From the NCBI GenBank assembly GCA_030323885.1, contig CM059187.1, positions 121,310,593-121,374,592 of the forward strand: a DNA stretch of 64,000 bases. The letters run 5' to 3'. Origin of the DNA: Branchipolynoe longqiensis. Its lineage: Eukaryota > Annelida > Polychaeta > Phyllodocida > Polynoidae. Positions 11,028 through 22,257 of this stretch are shown here, in pieces. Under the pieces are notes generated by a model. It was not told the DNA's origin. It ran no database searches and saw only the letters and a list, made by a program, of their open reading frames with translations. The number at the start of each line of letters is the position of its first letter. Position 1 is the stretch's first letter. A program made the position numbers and the translations under genes.

Positions 11028-11215
11028 TCCCACACATCCTCCTCCTCCCCCTCCCCCTCCCCCTCCTCTTCCCTCCTCTCCCTACCGTTCCCCCTCCTCC
11101 TCCTCCCTCCCCTTCCTCCTCCTCCTCCCCTTCCTCCTCCTCCTCCTCCACCCTTCCTCCTCCTCTTCCCTCCGCTGCCTCCTCCTCCCTCCGCTGCCTC
11201 CTCATCTCACCTCTC
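11028..11215. repeat. (TCC)n pyrimidine tract
   Basis: C/T-only on plus for most of its length, with CCTCCTCCT words and two CCTCCGCTGCCTCCTC copies near the right end. Confidence 0.9.
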
Positions 11216-11232
11216 CTCGCCACCTTCCCGCC

Positions 11233-11392
11233 CCATGATCACTCAAGCTGTATAATACATAATAGCTTCTAACTTCTAAGAATGTTATTATTGTTGTCAT
11301 TTTTATTATTATCACTCAAGTTGTATAATATACTATTATATAGCATGTAAGAATGTTATTATTGTTGGAATTATTATTATTATTAAATGATC
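11233..11392. repeat. Direct duplication of about 80 bp with ATT runs
   Basis: CACTCAAGCTGTATAATA and AAGAATGTTATTATTGTTG occur in the same order in two adjacent copies, followed by (ATT)n. Confidence 0.75.
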
Positions 11393-11880
11393 TGTTGTTT
11401 ACACACTGGTTGACAATGTAGCAACTATAGGTTAGAAAGCTATAACCACCACAGCAAAGATGCTTTGGGAGAAGAGCTATCTATCTATTAGTATTACTTA
11501 TTAGTGGTATGGGGGTCTATAATTAATCACGTTATGTGCCCTACTTATTTATACCAGCCGGTGTTGATGAATGGTCTGAGTGAGTAATCGTGTTAAGTGT
11601 GTCACATGGTTTGTATAGTTGTATCGTGGAGGTGTGCCACTATATTTACTAAGCAGACAGAGCCAACAGAGTCAGGGCCGGAGCAAATATCAACCTGGTG
11701 ATAGATAATATGGATAGCGTTGGACCACTGTGACACACTCTAGATTTGTATCACTTACTAACTGACTTACAATGGGAGACCTTTACTGTGAGTGTACTGA
11801 ATACACATAAGGAGGCCATCGTATACTTGATTTCTCCACTCTGCACCAAAGGCATAGGTTGTTATTTGTAGTGGTTTAAT
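11393..11880. other. No recognisable feature
   Basis: Single-copy-looking A/T-rich DNA without a coding-like frame. Confidence 0.45.
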
Positions 11881-11891
11881 ACTCCACCCCC

Positions 11892-11917
11892 ACCACACAC
11901 AAACACACACACACACA

Positions 11918-11986
<69 letters not shown>
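11892..11986. repeat. (CA)n (GCAC)n (CA)n compound microsatellite
   Basis: ACAC run, then about ten GCAC tetramers (11919-11957), then ACAC again. Confidence 0.93.
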
Positions 11987-11988
<2 letters not shown>

Positions 11989-12073
11989 ACTGACACCATC
12001 CCCTTTGGGCGGCCCTGATTGGCTGCCAGTGCTGGACACGTAGGGTGCGGTGCGTTCACGAGGCGCTGCATTG

Positions 12074-12081
12074 TGACGTCA
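12074..12081. promoter_or_regulatory. CRE palindrome TGACGTCA
   Basis: Perfect CREB/ATF octamer in a modestly GC-rich 160-bp segment (12040-12200). Identical octamers lie at 9505-9512 and 17499-17506. Motif match only; no linked exon is seen. Confidence 0.3.
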
Positions 12082-12202
12082 GAATAGTTGGTGACAGTCT
12101 GACCCCTAGCTCTCACCACGGTGCCTTGGGTCACGCAATTAATTGGTCGTACCTGGCCGACTCGGCTCGCCCTCCGCCCGCCCGCCACCCGCCCTCCACC
12201 GG

Positions 12203-12514
12203 ACCAGACAGGATGGCCGAATGAGTTGAGCGCCCATCTCCCATTTTGATTCAAACCCAGGTCCAGTCAAACCAATGACTTATGAAATTTATTCTTTTCG
12301 CTTCCTAGCCATGCGCTCGTCATTATTAGGATAGGACCATGACTGGTTGGCTCAGTGTCAGGATAATGAGACTTGAGTGGGATATTAGGTCATGGTGCTG
12401 GTCTCCCAGCAGGGCAGCACTATAAAATCGCCATGAGTACACACTGTCAAGAGTCGGTGCCTGTCCTGATATGACCTTTATTGTTGCTAGGACATAAAAC
12501 AACAACAAAGAAAC
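12203..12514 (+). mobile_element. SINE-A, full length, plus strand
   Basis: Head GGATGGCCGAATGAGTTGAG (A box) and a degenerate B-box region, body TCAGGATAATG..GGGCAGCACTATAAAAT, tail TGCTAGGACATAAAACAACA. A small deletion removes part of the body near 12405. Confidence 0.9.
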
Positions 12515-12631
12515 AAATGTTACTGCAGAAGCTTATGAAAGCTTTGCATGTCTAAACTTCGATGGCACCTCAGTGGGGCGGCGCTACAAAGCCACCTGGG
12601 AGTGTCCATTGTCACAAATCATGACCAGGGT

Positions 12632-12951
12632 GCAGGACGTAGCTCAGGCGGTAGCGTGTCCAGCTGTGAAGGTGTCGGTCATCCTACAGATCCTACTCAG
12701 TGGACCCATTTGCAGTTTGGGCTATTTCCCGTTCTAACCAATGGTCCACAACTGGTTCATCAAAGGCTGTGGTATGTCCTGTCTGTGGGAAAGTGCATAT
12801 AAAAGAACCCTTGCTGCTTATTGGAAAGAGTAGCCTATGTGGCGGCAGTAGGGTTCCTCTAAAGAAATGCGTCAGAATGACCAAATGTTTGATGGCCAAT
12901 AGCCGATGATAAAATGAATGTGCTCTAGAGGTGTTGTTAAATAAAACAAAC
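12632..12951 (+). mobile_element. SINE-B, near full length, plus strand
   Basis: A second tRNA-derived SINE family. Head GGACGTAGCTCAGGCGGTAG (A-box like) with a decayed B box. Body has GGTCCACAACTGGTTCATCA, AAAGGCTGTGGTATGTCCTG, TGGGAAAGTGCATATAAAAG and AATAGCCGATGATAAA. Tail GTGTTGTTAAATAAAACAAA. Partial copies at 17697, 43594, 48839 and 49239 confirm the family. This body is a widespread repeat in molluscan genomes as far as I recall. Confidence 0.88.
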
Positions 12952-13167
12952 TTCAAATCAGGACTTACCAGGAAGTCTAACGTTGCTTGGATTTAAAACT
13001 GGAATCACACTCCTGCCATTATTCAAAGTTAATAAATGACTCACTCCTGCCATTATTCAAAGTTAATAAATGACTATGTACTGAAATTCTTTCTTTGACC
13101 AACTTGGAACAGGTCGCTGGGAGGCTTTTGTTTATTCAGCTCTTTCTCCCAGTCGTTTTGGATATAT

Positions 13168-14141
13168 GGGTCGTTCTCAGAAACTGTGTACCACTTGAGG
13201 TAGTCTACTTGAAATGCATATTTCAAAGAAACCCATTATTGGAGTGTCAATATTTAGATTTCATCATTTAGCCCAATAATGTGTGAGATATTTTAGATCA
13301 AAAGTAAATGTTAATATTGTGTATTATGTATCTTATTGGGATGGGTGTAGCTAAATAAATAGAAAATTACATCACTAATTTGTGACATTGTCAACAGCAT
13401 TGAAAATAAAGTGTCACAAACATAATGAAAACCTCTGAACAACAGCACATTTCACTTCAAATGGTCATATACAATGTCTTCGTTAAGTTGAAGAGATTTA
13501 TTTCTTTTAAAAAAAAGAAAAAAAGAATAGTTAACCTTTTCTGGGGTCATTAACATCGTAACATTTTGTTTCCACTTGCACGTACTATGAAACTCTGTAT
13601 CAAACACTGAGTACATATAGAGTACAGAAACTATTTTCACCATTTGACACTCTATGCATGGACCCAGTTATGTTATAGTAAAAGATAAATCCTGAAATTG
13701 CCCCTAAACATTGAAATTTGAGCCGAACATTTGTGTAAAATTGTTGATTCCACTTGGACTGTTTATTACCTTGCAAATATTTTTCTACTTTTCTCTTTAA
13801 TCATCACAAATAAGACAAAACCATAGCAATGAGGTTTCAAATTATTATTACTATATTACTATAATCATTATAAAGCAAGTGGCATGTGAAATGTCCTAAA
13901 AATGTCAAGCTTTGTGTGGAAAATATTTTATTTTGGAGTCAGATTGGTTTCCATGCTATATGGCTATTTATTGGGTGTGAGCATCATTTGACCTACTTAA
14001 AAATGTCAGAATGTTTATTTTCAATTATTCAGATGCAAAAGGACAGACACATTGAGGAAGCTTGTACATAGGACTTTGACAGCATTTTGATTTTTTGGTA
14101 CTGATGTCACAGTATTGGTACACAACTTCTGAGAATGACCC
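13168..14141. mobile_element. Element with GGGTCGTTCTCAGAAACTGT termini, copy 1
   Basis: The terminus GGGTCGTTCTCAGAAACTGT plus GTACCA at the left is mirrored at 14110-14141 with few mismatches. Both ends are bordered by ATAT. The 970-bp interior is A/T-rich with no intact transposase frame. A 606-bp relative with the same termini is at 19222-19827, so this is a family of non-autonomous DNA elements. Confidence 0.75.
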
Positions 14142-14235
14142 ATATATATATTTTTAAACCTCTATGACTTGTCTGAGCGGTAACTAGACATATGGACATC
14201 AGCCTGTATGCACAGGCATGACCGCTGAAATATTT

Positions 14236-14494
14236 CCGGATGCGGTGGCCTAATAGGTAGAGTATAGGCTTCCCGTGTGGAAGATCGGGAGTTTGAATCC
14301 CAGCCGAGTCAAACCAATGACTTATAAAATTTATACTTGTCGCTACCTACTGGCACTCGGCATTATTAGGCTAGAGCAAGGACTGGTTAGCTCAGTATCA
14401 GGATAATGTTGCCATGTGTGTGCACTGTCACAAGTCGGTACCCATCCCGATATGACCTTAGATGTTGCTAGGATGAATAAACACAAACAAACAA
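14236..14494 (+). mobile_element. SINE-A with internal deletion, plus strand
   Basis: Head GGTGGCCTAATAGGTAGAGT, GGGAGTTTGAATCCCAGCCG (B box), then the body to TCAGGATAATG, where about 75 bp of body is missing before the tail domain and TGTTGCTAGGATGAATAAAC. Confidence 0.88.
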
Positions 14495-14757
14495 GTTCGT
14501 ATAAACGATGTAAATAGAAAGTGTCTAGTTCTGTATCTAACCTGGAAAAGAATAATTCCACTTACCATCGAATATTTAAATTAGTTCCATTGAATTGAAT
14601 ACTCCCATGATTTAGTACTAATATAATAGTATGCTCTAGCCACAATATTTCCCATCTCATCACCCCCCTGACACCGACCACTGCGACTTGGAGCCTGTAC
14701 AAGCTATGTGTTGTATGGTTGTTGAACCTAACCAGTGTATTATATAACAATGTGTAA

Positions 14758-15011
14758 TGGCTGGCGCACACCTCCCGTTTACGACCTAAAACTGCCCGTT
14801 TCGCGACTAAGTTTGAGTTTTAGTCGTTAGGTGTGCGAACCCCTAGCACACCAGAGGCTTGCGATTCGCGACTTAAAACTCAGTTCTAGGGCTTAAAACT
14901 GGAATCTTATAAGATTCGAAAAATGAATCTGCCAGTTTTAAGTCGTAAACGGGTCGCGAGTCGCAGTCAGTTTTAGCGTGCGAATCGTAAACGGGAGGTG
15001 TGCGCCAGCCA
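14758..15011. mobile_element. TAA-flanked MITE, TGGCTGGCGCACACCTCCCG family, copy 1
   Basis: Perfect inverted termini (TGGCTGGCGCACACCTCCCG, continuing TTTACGA) and a perfect TAA target duplication at 14755-14757 and 15012-15014. The 254-bp interior is made of CGATTCGCGACT and TAAAACT words. No coding capacity. Opposite in orientation to the copies at 52464 and 53061. Confidence 0.88.
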
Positions 15012-15153
15012 TAAGTGCATTGCCTGTATGTTTGCAATTGTAAGTAATAATACTCATATCATTACCAATTGAACATTCAATTAAAAAAAGAGGTTATCAT
15101 TCTACAAACTAAACGACACAATCTGTATCTACCTATATACATATATATATATC

Positions 15154-15185
15154 AGCAACGATGATATATATATATCATCGTTGCT
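15154..15185. repeat. Perfect 32-bp palindrome
   Basis: AGCAACGATGATATAT joined to its exact reverse complement. Could extrude as a cruciform. It lies beside an AT dinucleotide run. Confidence 0.95.
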
Positions 15186-15444
15186 CATTATATGGTTATT
15201 ATTCCGGTAACCGAACATTTAGACATGTTTAATGACAACTACCTGCCATTTATTGGCTTGGTATTTAGCTATAACCTGATCTATCATATGGTGAAAGAGG
15301 AGTGGTGGTGGAGGTGGGAGGGAGTGAGGAGCATTTCTGGACTATGCTATGCAGTGATAACAGTTTCACTAAGCACTTGCGATAAGAGTAGCTGAATTAG
15401 GTTGAGAAGGCATAGGGTGAATTGATCCAGAAGGTTTTTTTTTC

Positions 15445-15670
15445 CATATCAGTTCATATCAGGAGGGGTACCAACTTGTGACAGTTCACACTCATGGTGG
15501 TTTTATAGGGATTCCAAACGTGAATCCCAGTTACCATTACGCGATATCTCACTCAGTCGCATTATCCAGATAGTAAGCTAACCAGTCCTTGCCCTCTCCT
15601 ACCAATGCCCTTTTGTTTGGTAGCGACAGGTATAATAATTTGGCAAATCTTTGATTTAATTCTGCCGAAG
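15445..15670 (-). mobile_element. SINE-A, diverged partial, minus strand
   Basis: Recognisable CATATCAGGAGGGGTACCAA, CTTGTGACAGTTCACACTCA, CCAGTCCTTGCCCTCTCCTA and GTAGCGACAGGTAT, with the middle and head decayed. Confidence 0.75.
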
Positions 15671-15705
15671 ATGGACCCAGCGTCTAGCCCTGCTCACCAT
15701 GCGAT

Positions 15706-16022
15706 GGTTGTTGGGGTTTTACGTCCTGGCAACATTTACGGTCATATCAGGATGGGTACCGACTTGTGGCAATGTGCACTCATGGTGACTATAGTGCTGC
15801 CCCACTGGAAAATGAGGCCATGGGCACCATGACACAATATCCCACTGTCACATTATCCTGACACTAAGCTAACCAGTCCTTGCCCTATCCCATTAATGCC
15901 GAGTGCCAGGCTAGGAAGCGACAAGTATCAATTTTATAAGTCATTGCTTTGACTCGACAGGGAACCGAACCCCCGACCTCCTGCAAGCGAGGCCTGCGCA
16001 CTACCCATTAAGCCGCCCTGCT
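15706..16022 (-). mobile_element. SINE-A, full length, minus strand
   Basis: Inverted tail GGTTTTACGTCCTGGCAACA through body to the inverted head (GGAACCGAACCCCCGACCTC, CTACCCATTAAGCCGCCCTG). Confidence 0.9.
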
Positions 16023-16289
16023 GGATAAACCAGAAAAATGGTGGGCTGATAATGATGACATCAACTGGCTGCGTTATTCTCTGACTGACATTGTATGTAT
16101 TTATTGAGGGGGGGGGGGGGAAAGGATACCTGCTATAGTCGTGTCTTCATATTATATTTGTATGTTTGTATGGCCGTCTCCTGTGTGTGGGGCTGGTTTT
16201 GTGAGTGTGCCTTGTCTGGTCTAGGCTGTGATGACGGATGGTGTGAGTGTGCATGGTGACTCATGATGTGTGCTCAACAGCTGCAAGCA

Positions 16290-16904
16290 GATATATATGT
16301 GCTATATAAGGTATTATGTGAATATCAATAACAATGGTGCTCACATATTTTATTATGCATATATCTTTGCTATGTATATGTGCGTGTGCTATATAATCTA
16401 TTATATGAATATAAAGAACGATTATACTCATTTTATTAGTAACCTATTTCGGTTTTTCTCCATACATACATAAATAAATACATGTATACATACATAAATA
16501 CATACATACATACATACATACATACATACATACATACATACATACATACATACATACATACATACATACATACATACATGCATACATGCATACATACATA
16601 CATACTCTTCTCTCTTATATCCTTGCTATGTATGTGTGTTATATAATCTATTATTTGAATATAAAAAACAATTATACTCATTTTATTATTGACCTATTTC
16701 GTTTTCTATACATACATACATGTATACATACATACATAATACTCTTCGTCTCTCTTGTATATCCTTGATATGTATATATGTGTATTATATAATCTATTAT
16801 ACAGATACAAATAACAATTATACTCATTGTATTATTCATTTTTTTACCTACACCCATACATACATACATACATACATACATACATACATACATACATACA
16901 TACA

Positions 16905-16936
<32 letters not shown>

Positions 16937-16937
16937 A
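16290..16937. repeat. Compound array: about 110-bp unit alternating with (TACA)n
   Basis: Four copies of an A/T-rich module (TATATAATCTATTAT..GAATATAAA..CAATTATACTCATT..ATTATT..CCTATTTC) near 16300, 16380, 16625 and 16775. The last three are each followed by a (TACA)n tract of very different length, so a module plus a microsatellite duplicated together and the tetramers then expanded independently. Confidence 0.85.
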
Positions 16938-17029
16938 TGTGTTGTATCAATTGGTTGTGCCTCCAATGCCCATTCATATGCACTATTTTCTTTCGTGCAA
17001 TAATATCCAGACGACATATTACTGTTAGG

Positions 17030-17500
17030 GTGTGAATATTACTTCCACGTAAACCTATAGCCGGTTAATATTAGCATTGCTATCTGCCGTATTTTGACCA
17101 AGGCCGGCAGGAACGAAGCGAGGTGTGTGTGTATGGGGGGGGGGGGGTGTCAGCTGAAAGCAATTCAAAGAACTCATTCATCGAATCTCATGTTTGTGTA
17201 TGTGTGTGGTGAGTTTTTTTCCCCATAATGCAGTGGATATTTCTTTATTGACCGCAATGTTAACACTGGTTAGCTAGTATACGTTATTTAAATATATGGG
17301 TGTATGCTTATCTATTTAAATATGTTGTTATATTTTAAGAAAGGCTCTATTTTCATGAGCTCGTGCTATGTTTATTTTCACTCATCCAGAAATGTGTATA
17401 CAGTTCAGTGGAAGCATATTAACCAATCAAAATGAACATTTACTTCTGTAAAAAAAATATTTAAAAAAGAAAGAGATATTTTTCATCATTGCAAAATGTG
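17030..17500. other. No recognisable feature
   Basis: A/T-rich DNA with one G run (17137-17148) and a CREB-type TGACGTCA at 17499. No coding-like frame. Confidence 0.45.
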
Positions 17501-17506
17501 ACGTCA

Positions 17507-17684
17507 TCACGACTTGTGAGAGTGCAGTGGTTGTTTTGCAGTGTTGCCCTATTGGGGCATCAAGCCGCCAACACCATGTTGAGATATACCACTCTAGCCT
17601 ACCGCTGATCCAACCAGTCGTTGCCCTATCCCAGTAATGCTGACTGTCGGGCAAGGTAGTGACAAATATAAATTTTGCAAGTCT
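17507..17684 (-). mobile_element. SINE-A, left part of a copy split by SINE-B
   Basis: Diverged inverted body (CGACTTGTGAGAGTGCAGTG, AACCAGTCGTTGCCCTATCC, TAGTGACAAATATAAATTTT). Its continuation (TGACTCGACCGGGAAT) lies at 17981-18015, beyond the inserted SINE-B. Confidence 0.8.
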
Positions 17685-17696
17685 TCTATTTGACTC

Positions 17697-17968
17697 TGGA
17701 ACCAGTGGTCCACAATTGGTTCATCAAAGGCTGTGGTATGTGTTGTCCTCTCTGTGGGAAAGTGCATATAAAGACCCCTTGTTGCTTATCGGAAAGAGTA
17801 GCCTATACTAATCCACGTCTGTTTTAGTATCAGGAAACAAGCAGCGGGTTTCCTCCAAAGAAATATGTCAGAATAACCATAAGTTTTACATCCAATAGCC
17901 GATGATAAAAAATCAATGAGGCATTGTTAAATAAAATAAAACAAAACAAAACCACACACATACAAAAA
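17697..17968 (+). mobile_element. SINE-B, 5'-truncated, inserted into SINE-A
   Basis: Begins within the body (GGAACCAGTGGTCCACAATT) and ends with a TTAAATAAAATAAAAC tail. A 12-bp target duplication, TCTATTTGACTC at 17685-17696 and TCTGTTTGACTC at 17969-17980 (one mismatch), is itself SINE-A sequence, which fixes the order of insertion. Confidence 0.88.
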
Positions 17969-17980
17969 TCTGTTTGACTC

Positions 17981-18015
17981 GACCGGGAATGTGCCATATA
18001 GGAAGCAAACGCTCC
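17981..18015 (-). mobile_element. SINE-A, right remnant after SINE-B
   Basis: Short stretch continuing the interrupted SINE-A toward its head (GACCGGGAAT), then lost. Confidence 0.6.
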
Positions 18016-18167
18016 GGTAATAGACAAGCTCCATGACCGCGTGGAAACTCATTCTCAGTAGAAGAGCCGCCCCACTTTCATTCCCCGAGGCTGAATCACT
18101 GTCTCGGCCTGTTTGTGATGTAACCACTAAACCAGTGGTGTTCTTCTCCCCAAAATCACAGGCTCCG

Positions 18168-18428
18168 CACCCCCCCCCCCCCCTTCTGACATACAAGACA
18201 AGCTTAGGTCAAATCTTACCCCCTCCCCCGCCATACTCCCTCTCCCTCCTCCTCCTCCCCTCCTCCCCCCCCCTTTCTCCCTCCCCATCCCCTCCCCCCC
18301 TTTCTCCCTCCCCTCTCCCCCTCCCTCACCCCCCTCATCCCCCTGCCGCTCTCCTCCTCCTCCCCATCCCCTCCTCCCCCTCCCCTTTCTCCCTCCCGCT
18401 CTCCCTCCCCTTCCCCCTTCCCCGTGAT
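18168..18428. repeat. Pyrimidine tract CCCCTCCC/TCTCC
   Basis: C/T-rich on plus with only scattered purines. Pro/Ser and Gly/Glu frames through it are artefacts. Confidence 0.9.
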
Positions 18429-18689
18429 GTGAAAGTTCAGGTCTGCCTGCTGACAGGCCACAAATTAAGATTCAGATAAGTTTCTTTTCATGTGTACGTA
18501 TGAGGGTGTTTTGGGGTGATTGCTGCGATGGTTTCTTTGCGTTTGTTTGTTTGTTTGTTTATTTATCTTATTATCACTTATTATTGTAATAGTCTGCGCT
18601 AACCTCTCTGGCAAGGAGCCAAATAGCCATGTGGGTGTGGGTGTGGATAGAGTGATTGCATCAGAGAGCCTAGCTAGTGTAATCATAAA

Positions 18690-18825
18690 TGATCAATTTC
18701 CGCATTTATCCGGAATTCCTGATTTTTGCCGGACCTTTTCCGGATATCAGGATATGGTCAAAATTTGAATCTATTTTGAGATCCTTCCGGATTTTGTACA
18801 CCGGACTATTTTCCTGATTTTTGGT
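18690..18825. repeat. TCCGGA-rich decayed MITE-like segment
   Basis: Repeated words ATTTATCCGGAATTCC, TTTTGCCGGACC, TTTTCCGGATATC and TTCCGGATTTTG resemble the self-similar interiors of MITEs, but I could not find paired termini. Confidence 0.35.
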
Positions 18826-18835
18826 CAGGCCATTC

Positions 18836-19090
18836 TCATCTATGTGTAATGGTTACCACATTAGCCCCGGAATATCAAGAAGTGTGGGTTCGAATCCCAC
18901 TCTACGTGGTATTAATAGACTGGGGCCAAGGACGGTTCAGTGTCAGGATAATGTGATGGAGTTCACTATTGGGTTATGGTACTGGTGGCATGGTATCTCA
19001 GTGGGGCAGTACAGTAAAGTCACCACCAGTGCTCAATCACAAGTAGGTACCTGTCGTGATGTGACCTTAAATGTTGCTAGGTGTACACCG
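18836..19090 (+). mobile_element. Chimeric SINE: different tRNA head on SINE-A 3' body
   Basis: Head GTGTAATGGTTACCACATTA with B box GTGGGTTCGAATCCCACTCT differs from the usual SINE-A head. The 3' part (TCAGTGTCAGGATAATGTGA, GGGGCAGTACAGTAAAGTCA, GTGACCTTAAATGTTGCTAGG) is SINE-A. A related head is seen on the minus strand at about 59380-59450. Confidence 0.7.
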
Positions 19091-19221
19091 CCCCCCCAAC
19101 AAATCAAAGGTGGTGGGTTTGATTTGTCGGTAATAAGTGCATTGGTGGCGCCAGCAGTGCCCGCTATGAAAGCGAGGCTGTTGAATAGCCTGAGTATAAT
19201 TAGAACATTCATTTGATATAT

Positions 19222-19827
19222 GGGTTCTTCTCAGAAACTGTGTACCACTTTTGTGACATGGGAACCAAACGTGAAAACATTCCAAATAATAGCAGAAAAT
19301 GTTACAAATAATAGCAGAATCCATATTCATATGAATGTTATATATTGCGCATTTCAGAGTTGAATTTGTTAAATTTCACTTTTTGATTTCATTCAAATTG
19401 AGAAAGCCGTTAAAATTAACCATGTAACATCCATCCATAACATCATTTTAGCAGACATCCATAACATCATTTTAACACACACACACACCAAATTCAAACA
19501 ATATTTTATTGATTACTGTTAAGCACATAAGATTATGTCTTACAAGAAAAAAAAGTTGAAAAACATGTTTGGGTAGCTACATCATACATGGTGTTGTGTC
19601 GATATGCATATTTTCCCATTTTTTATTTTCCCATTTTTACTTTAGGCCCAAAATCATATAAAATTATAAGCATATTTTAGATACATTTTGTGGGATGTAT
19701 TAAATACATGTAGCATTTCTAACATACTTAATACCCAGAGTCAACCATAACTAGTTGACTTGCTGCCACCCCCAAACAGTGTAATGCGGAAACCAACTAT
19801 GTACTACACAGTTTTTGAGAACGACCC
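19222..19827. mobile_element. Element with GGGTCGTTCTCAGAAACTGT termini, copy 2
   Basis: Left end GGGTTCTTCTCAGAAACTGT and an inverted right end (ACACAGTTTTTGAGAACGAC then CC), both bordered by ATAT. 606 bp against about 974 bp for the copy at 13168, no coding frame. Confidence 0.78.
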
Positions 19828-19829
19828 AT

Positions 19830-20215
19830 ATGCTTCTATTTATGGTTATATTATGCAGTGTACATCACCCTCAATGTGGCATATTCCTGTAGTAATATTG
19901 GTGAGATGACCCTACCTATGGAAGCTGTTGGCGTTATCTAATGATATGGACATAGGTTGTGGTGTTTTGCGAATAGCAATTATTCAATGCCTTTGTCCAT
20001 GGAATGTTTATGGTGTACTTTGATGTTTTGTATATTATATTCTGATGCAAGCGGCTTTCTAACAGTAACACGTCTCGGATTGTGGTGGCGATGTAATAGC
20101 AATATGTTTATTGCATTACAACGCATGTGCTTTGATAAAGAATGCAATATGCAGTTAGTTTTAAAACTATTTAGAATGCGAAGTACTGTCCGTTTTGTGC
20201 TGTTAAACACACAGC
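19830..20215. other. No confident feature; short open frame only
   Basis: A 94-codon plus frame (19957-20241) runs through this stretch, but its composition is unremarkable and it continues into a SINE, so I do not call it a gene. Confidence 0.4.
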
Positions 20216-20218
20216 TGA

Positions 20219-20546
20219 GACCAGATGGGGTGGCCGAATGAGTTGAGCGTCCGTCTCCCGTTTTGGTAGATCGTGGGATTCGAACCCTGGTCGAGTCAAA
20301 CTAATGACTTAAAAATGTATGCTTGTCGCTTCCTAGCCAGGAACTCCACATTATTCGGATAGGGCAAGGACTGGTTGGCTCAGTGTCAGGATAGTGTGAC
20401 TGAGTGGGATATCAAGTCATGGTGCTGGTGGCCTGGTCTCCCAGTGGGGCAGCACTATAAAGTCGTCATGAGTGCACACTGTCACAAGTCGGTACCCATC
20501 CTGATATGAGCTTAGATGTTGCCAGGATGTAAAGCTCCAACAACCA
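20219..20546 (+). mobile_element. SINE-A, full length, plus strand
   Basis: GGGGTGGCCGAATGAGTTGA head, GGGATTCGAACCCTGGTCGA B box, complete body, tail GATGTTGCCAGGATGTAAAG with CTCCAACAACCA end. Confidence 0.93.
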
Positions 20547-20781
20547 GACTTTAACTGGAAGAAATAAATAATAATAATTGAAAAAAAACTAACTTTTAAA
20601 TAGCACTGAACTCCGCCATTACCAAACTAGAACTGTTTTAGAATCAGGAAACAAGCAGCTTTCTGTTTCCTCTGAAAATGGTTCGTAATGCTCCACTTCC
20701 GCCCCCCCCCCCCGCAACAACATTCACCATCACCAGCGAACAAGAAAAAAAAAAGAAACCCCAGACAGGAGCCCCAATACA

Positions 20782-20832
20782 AGTTGGTTGGTTGTTGGAG
20801 TTTTAATTCCTGGCAACATCTAAGGTCATCCA
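20782..20832 (-). mobile_element. SINE-A 3' tail fragment
   Basis: GTTGGTTGGTTGTTGGAGTT, TTAATTCCTGGCAACATCTA, AGGTCAT: only the last 50 bp of the element, inverted. Confidence 0.8.
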
Positions 20833-21087
20833 TGGATGCCTTGCGAAGCTGTAGCTTGCTGGCTGATGGCGTGGTAACGGACAGGCGCTGCAGTGGCCAG
20901 ATCAGATGCCTTCCCCAACCCCAGGACTCTAGTAGGAGGATGTGTTACAGAACAAAAGCATTAGCAACTGTGGTAAGAGGAGGCGTTTTAAGTTGAGGAA
21001 AGTCACGTCAGAATGGGAGGAAATGACCTTCTTTAAAAAAAAAAAAAGTAATTAAAAGAGGGAAAAGAAGAGATGTAAAAATATAAG

Positions 21088-21397
21088 GTTGGTTGTTTGA
21101 GTTTTACGTCCTTGCAACATCTAAAGTCATATCCAGACGGGTACCGACTTGTGACAGTGCGCACTCATGGTGACTTTATAGTGCTGCCTCCGTCACATCA
21201 TCCTGACACTGAGCCAACCAGTCCTTGCCCTATCCTAATAATGCTGAGCGCATGGCTAGGATTAGTAGGAAGTGACAAGTATCAATTTTTACGTCATTGG
21301 TTTGACCCGACATGGGGTCGAACTCGTGGGTTCGAATCCCACGATCTACCCAAACGGGAGACGGACGCTCAACTTATTCGGCCATCTCATCTGGTCT
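21088..21397 (-). mobile_element. SINE-A, minus strand, body deletion
   Basis: Inverted tail TTTTACGTCCTTGCAACATC through to the head (GGGTTCGAATCCCACGATCT, GGGAGACGGACGCTCAAC). About 35 bp of the mid-body is missing near 21188. Confidence 0.9.
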
Positions 21398-22059
21398 AAA
21401 CATAAATTAATTAATTAAATAACTACATGAATGAATCGATCGCTCGATCAATCAATCAAGCAAGCAAGCAGTTCCTCTTTGCGAAAAGTGCATTGTGTAG
21501 GAGACCTGGTTGGTGCTGATCCCTGCAGAAGAAGAAATTGTTTGGCTGCTGGCGCTGTTGAGGCCGGGCAGGAAGGAAGCTGTTCTGTGGACGCTGAGAC
21601 TGGAAGGCGTGGAGCAGTGGCGGATAAGGGGAGGCAAGGGGGGGGGGGGGAATGAAGGGGGGGGGGGGTGCCAACTGAGCGGCCGGTTGGAAATGATGAC
21701 AGGGTGTGGGGCAGAGGCGGCCAGCGTCGCTGAGTGCGCCTTACAAGACATAGCCCTCACTCTGTACACGCACACGCACACCACACAACACAACACAACC
21801 TCAATATAGGGCACAGTGATGTAGCACCACCATAGTTCATTTACTGTTTGTGCACAGTTTGTCACTTATATATATATGTGTAAGTGGCGATCGTGTGTGT
21901 GTGTATGTGCACACGCACATATGCACATGTGTAATATGTATATATATCATGTGTAATATGTATATATATTATTTATTTATACATATATATATGATTGCCA
22001 ATTATATATATTTATAACTAACACCTATATATATATATTATTATGAGTGGCCCTATATG

Positions 22060-22257
22060 GACATAGATACATACATACATACACATACATAAATACATGC
22101 ATACACACATTTACATATACACATAAATACGTACATACGTACGTGCGTGCGTGCGTGCGTACGTACATACATACATACATACATACATACATACATACAT
22201 ACATACATACATACATACATACATACATACATACATACATACATACATACATACACT
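22060..22257. repeat. (TACA)n with GTGC/GTAC variants
   Basis: Interrupted TACA tetramers (22060-22140), a GTGC/GTAC block, then about 24 perfect TACA units. Tyr/Cys/Met and Ile/His/Thr frames here are translations of the repeat. Confidence 0.95.

Noticed and set aside
16462..22257. Met-Tyr-Val-Cys and Tyr-Ile-His-Thr repeat proteins
   Set aside because: Translations of (TACA)n.
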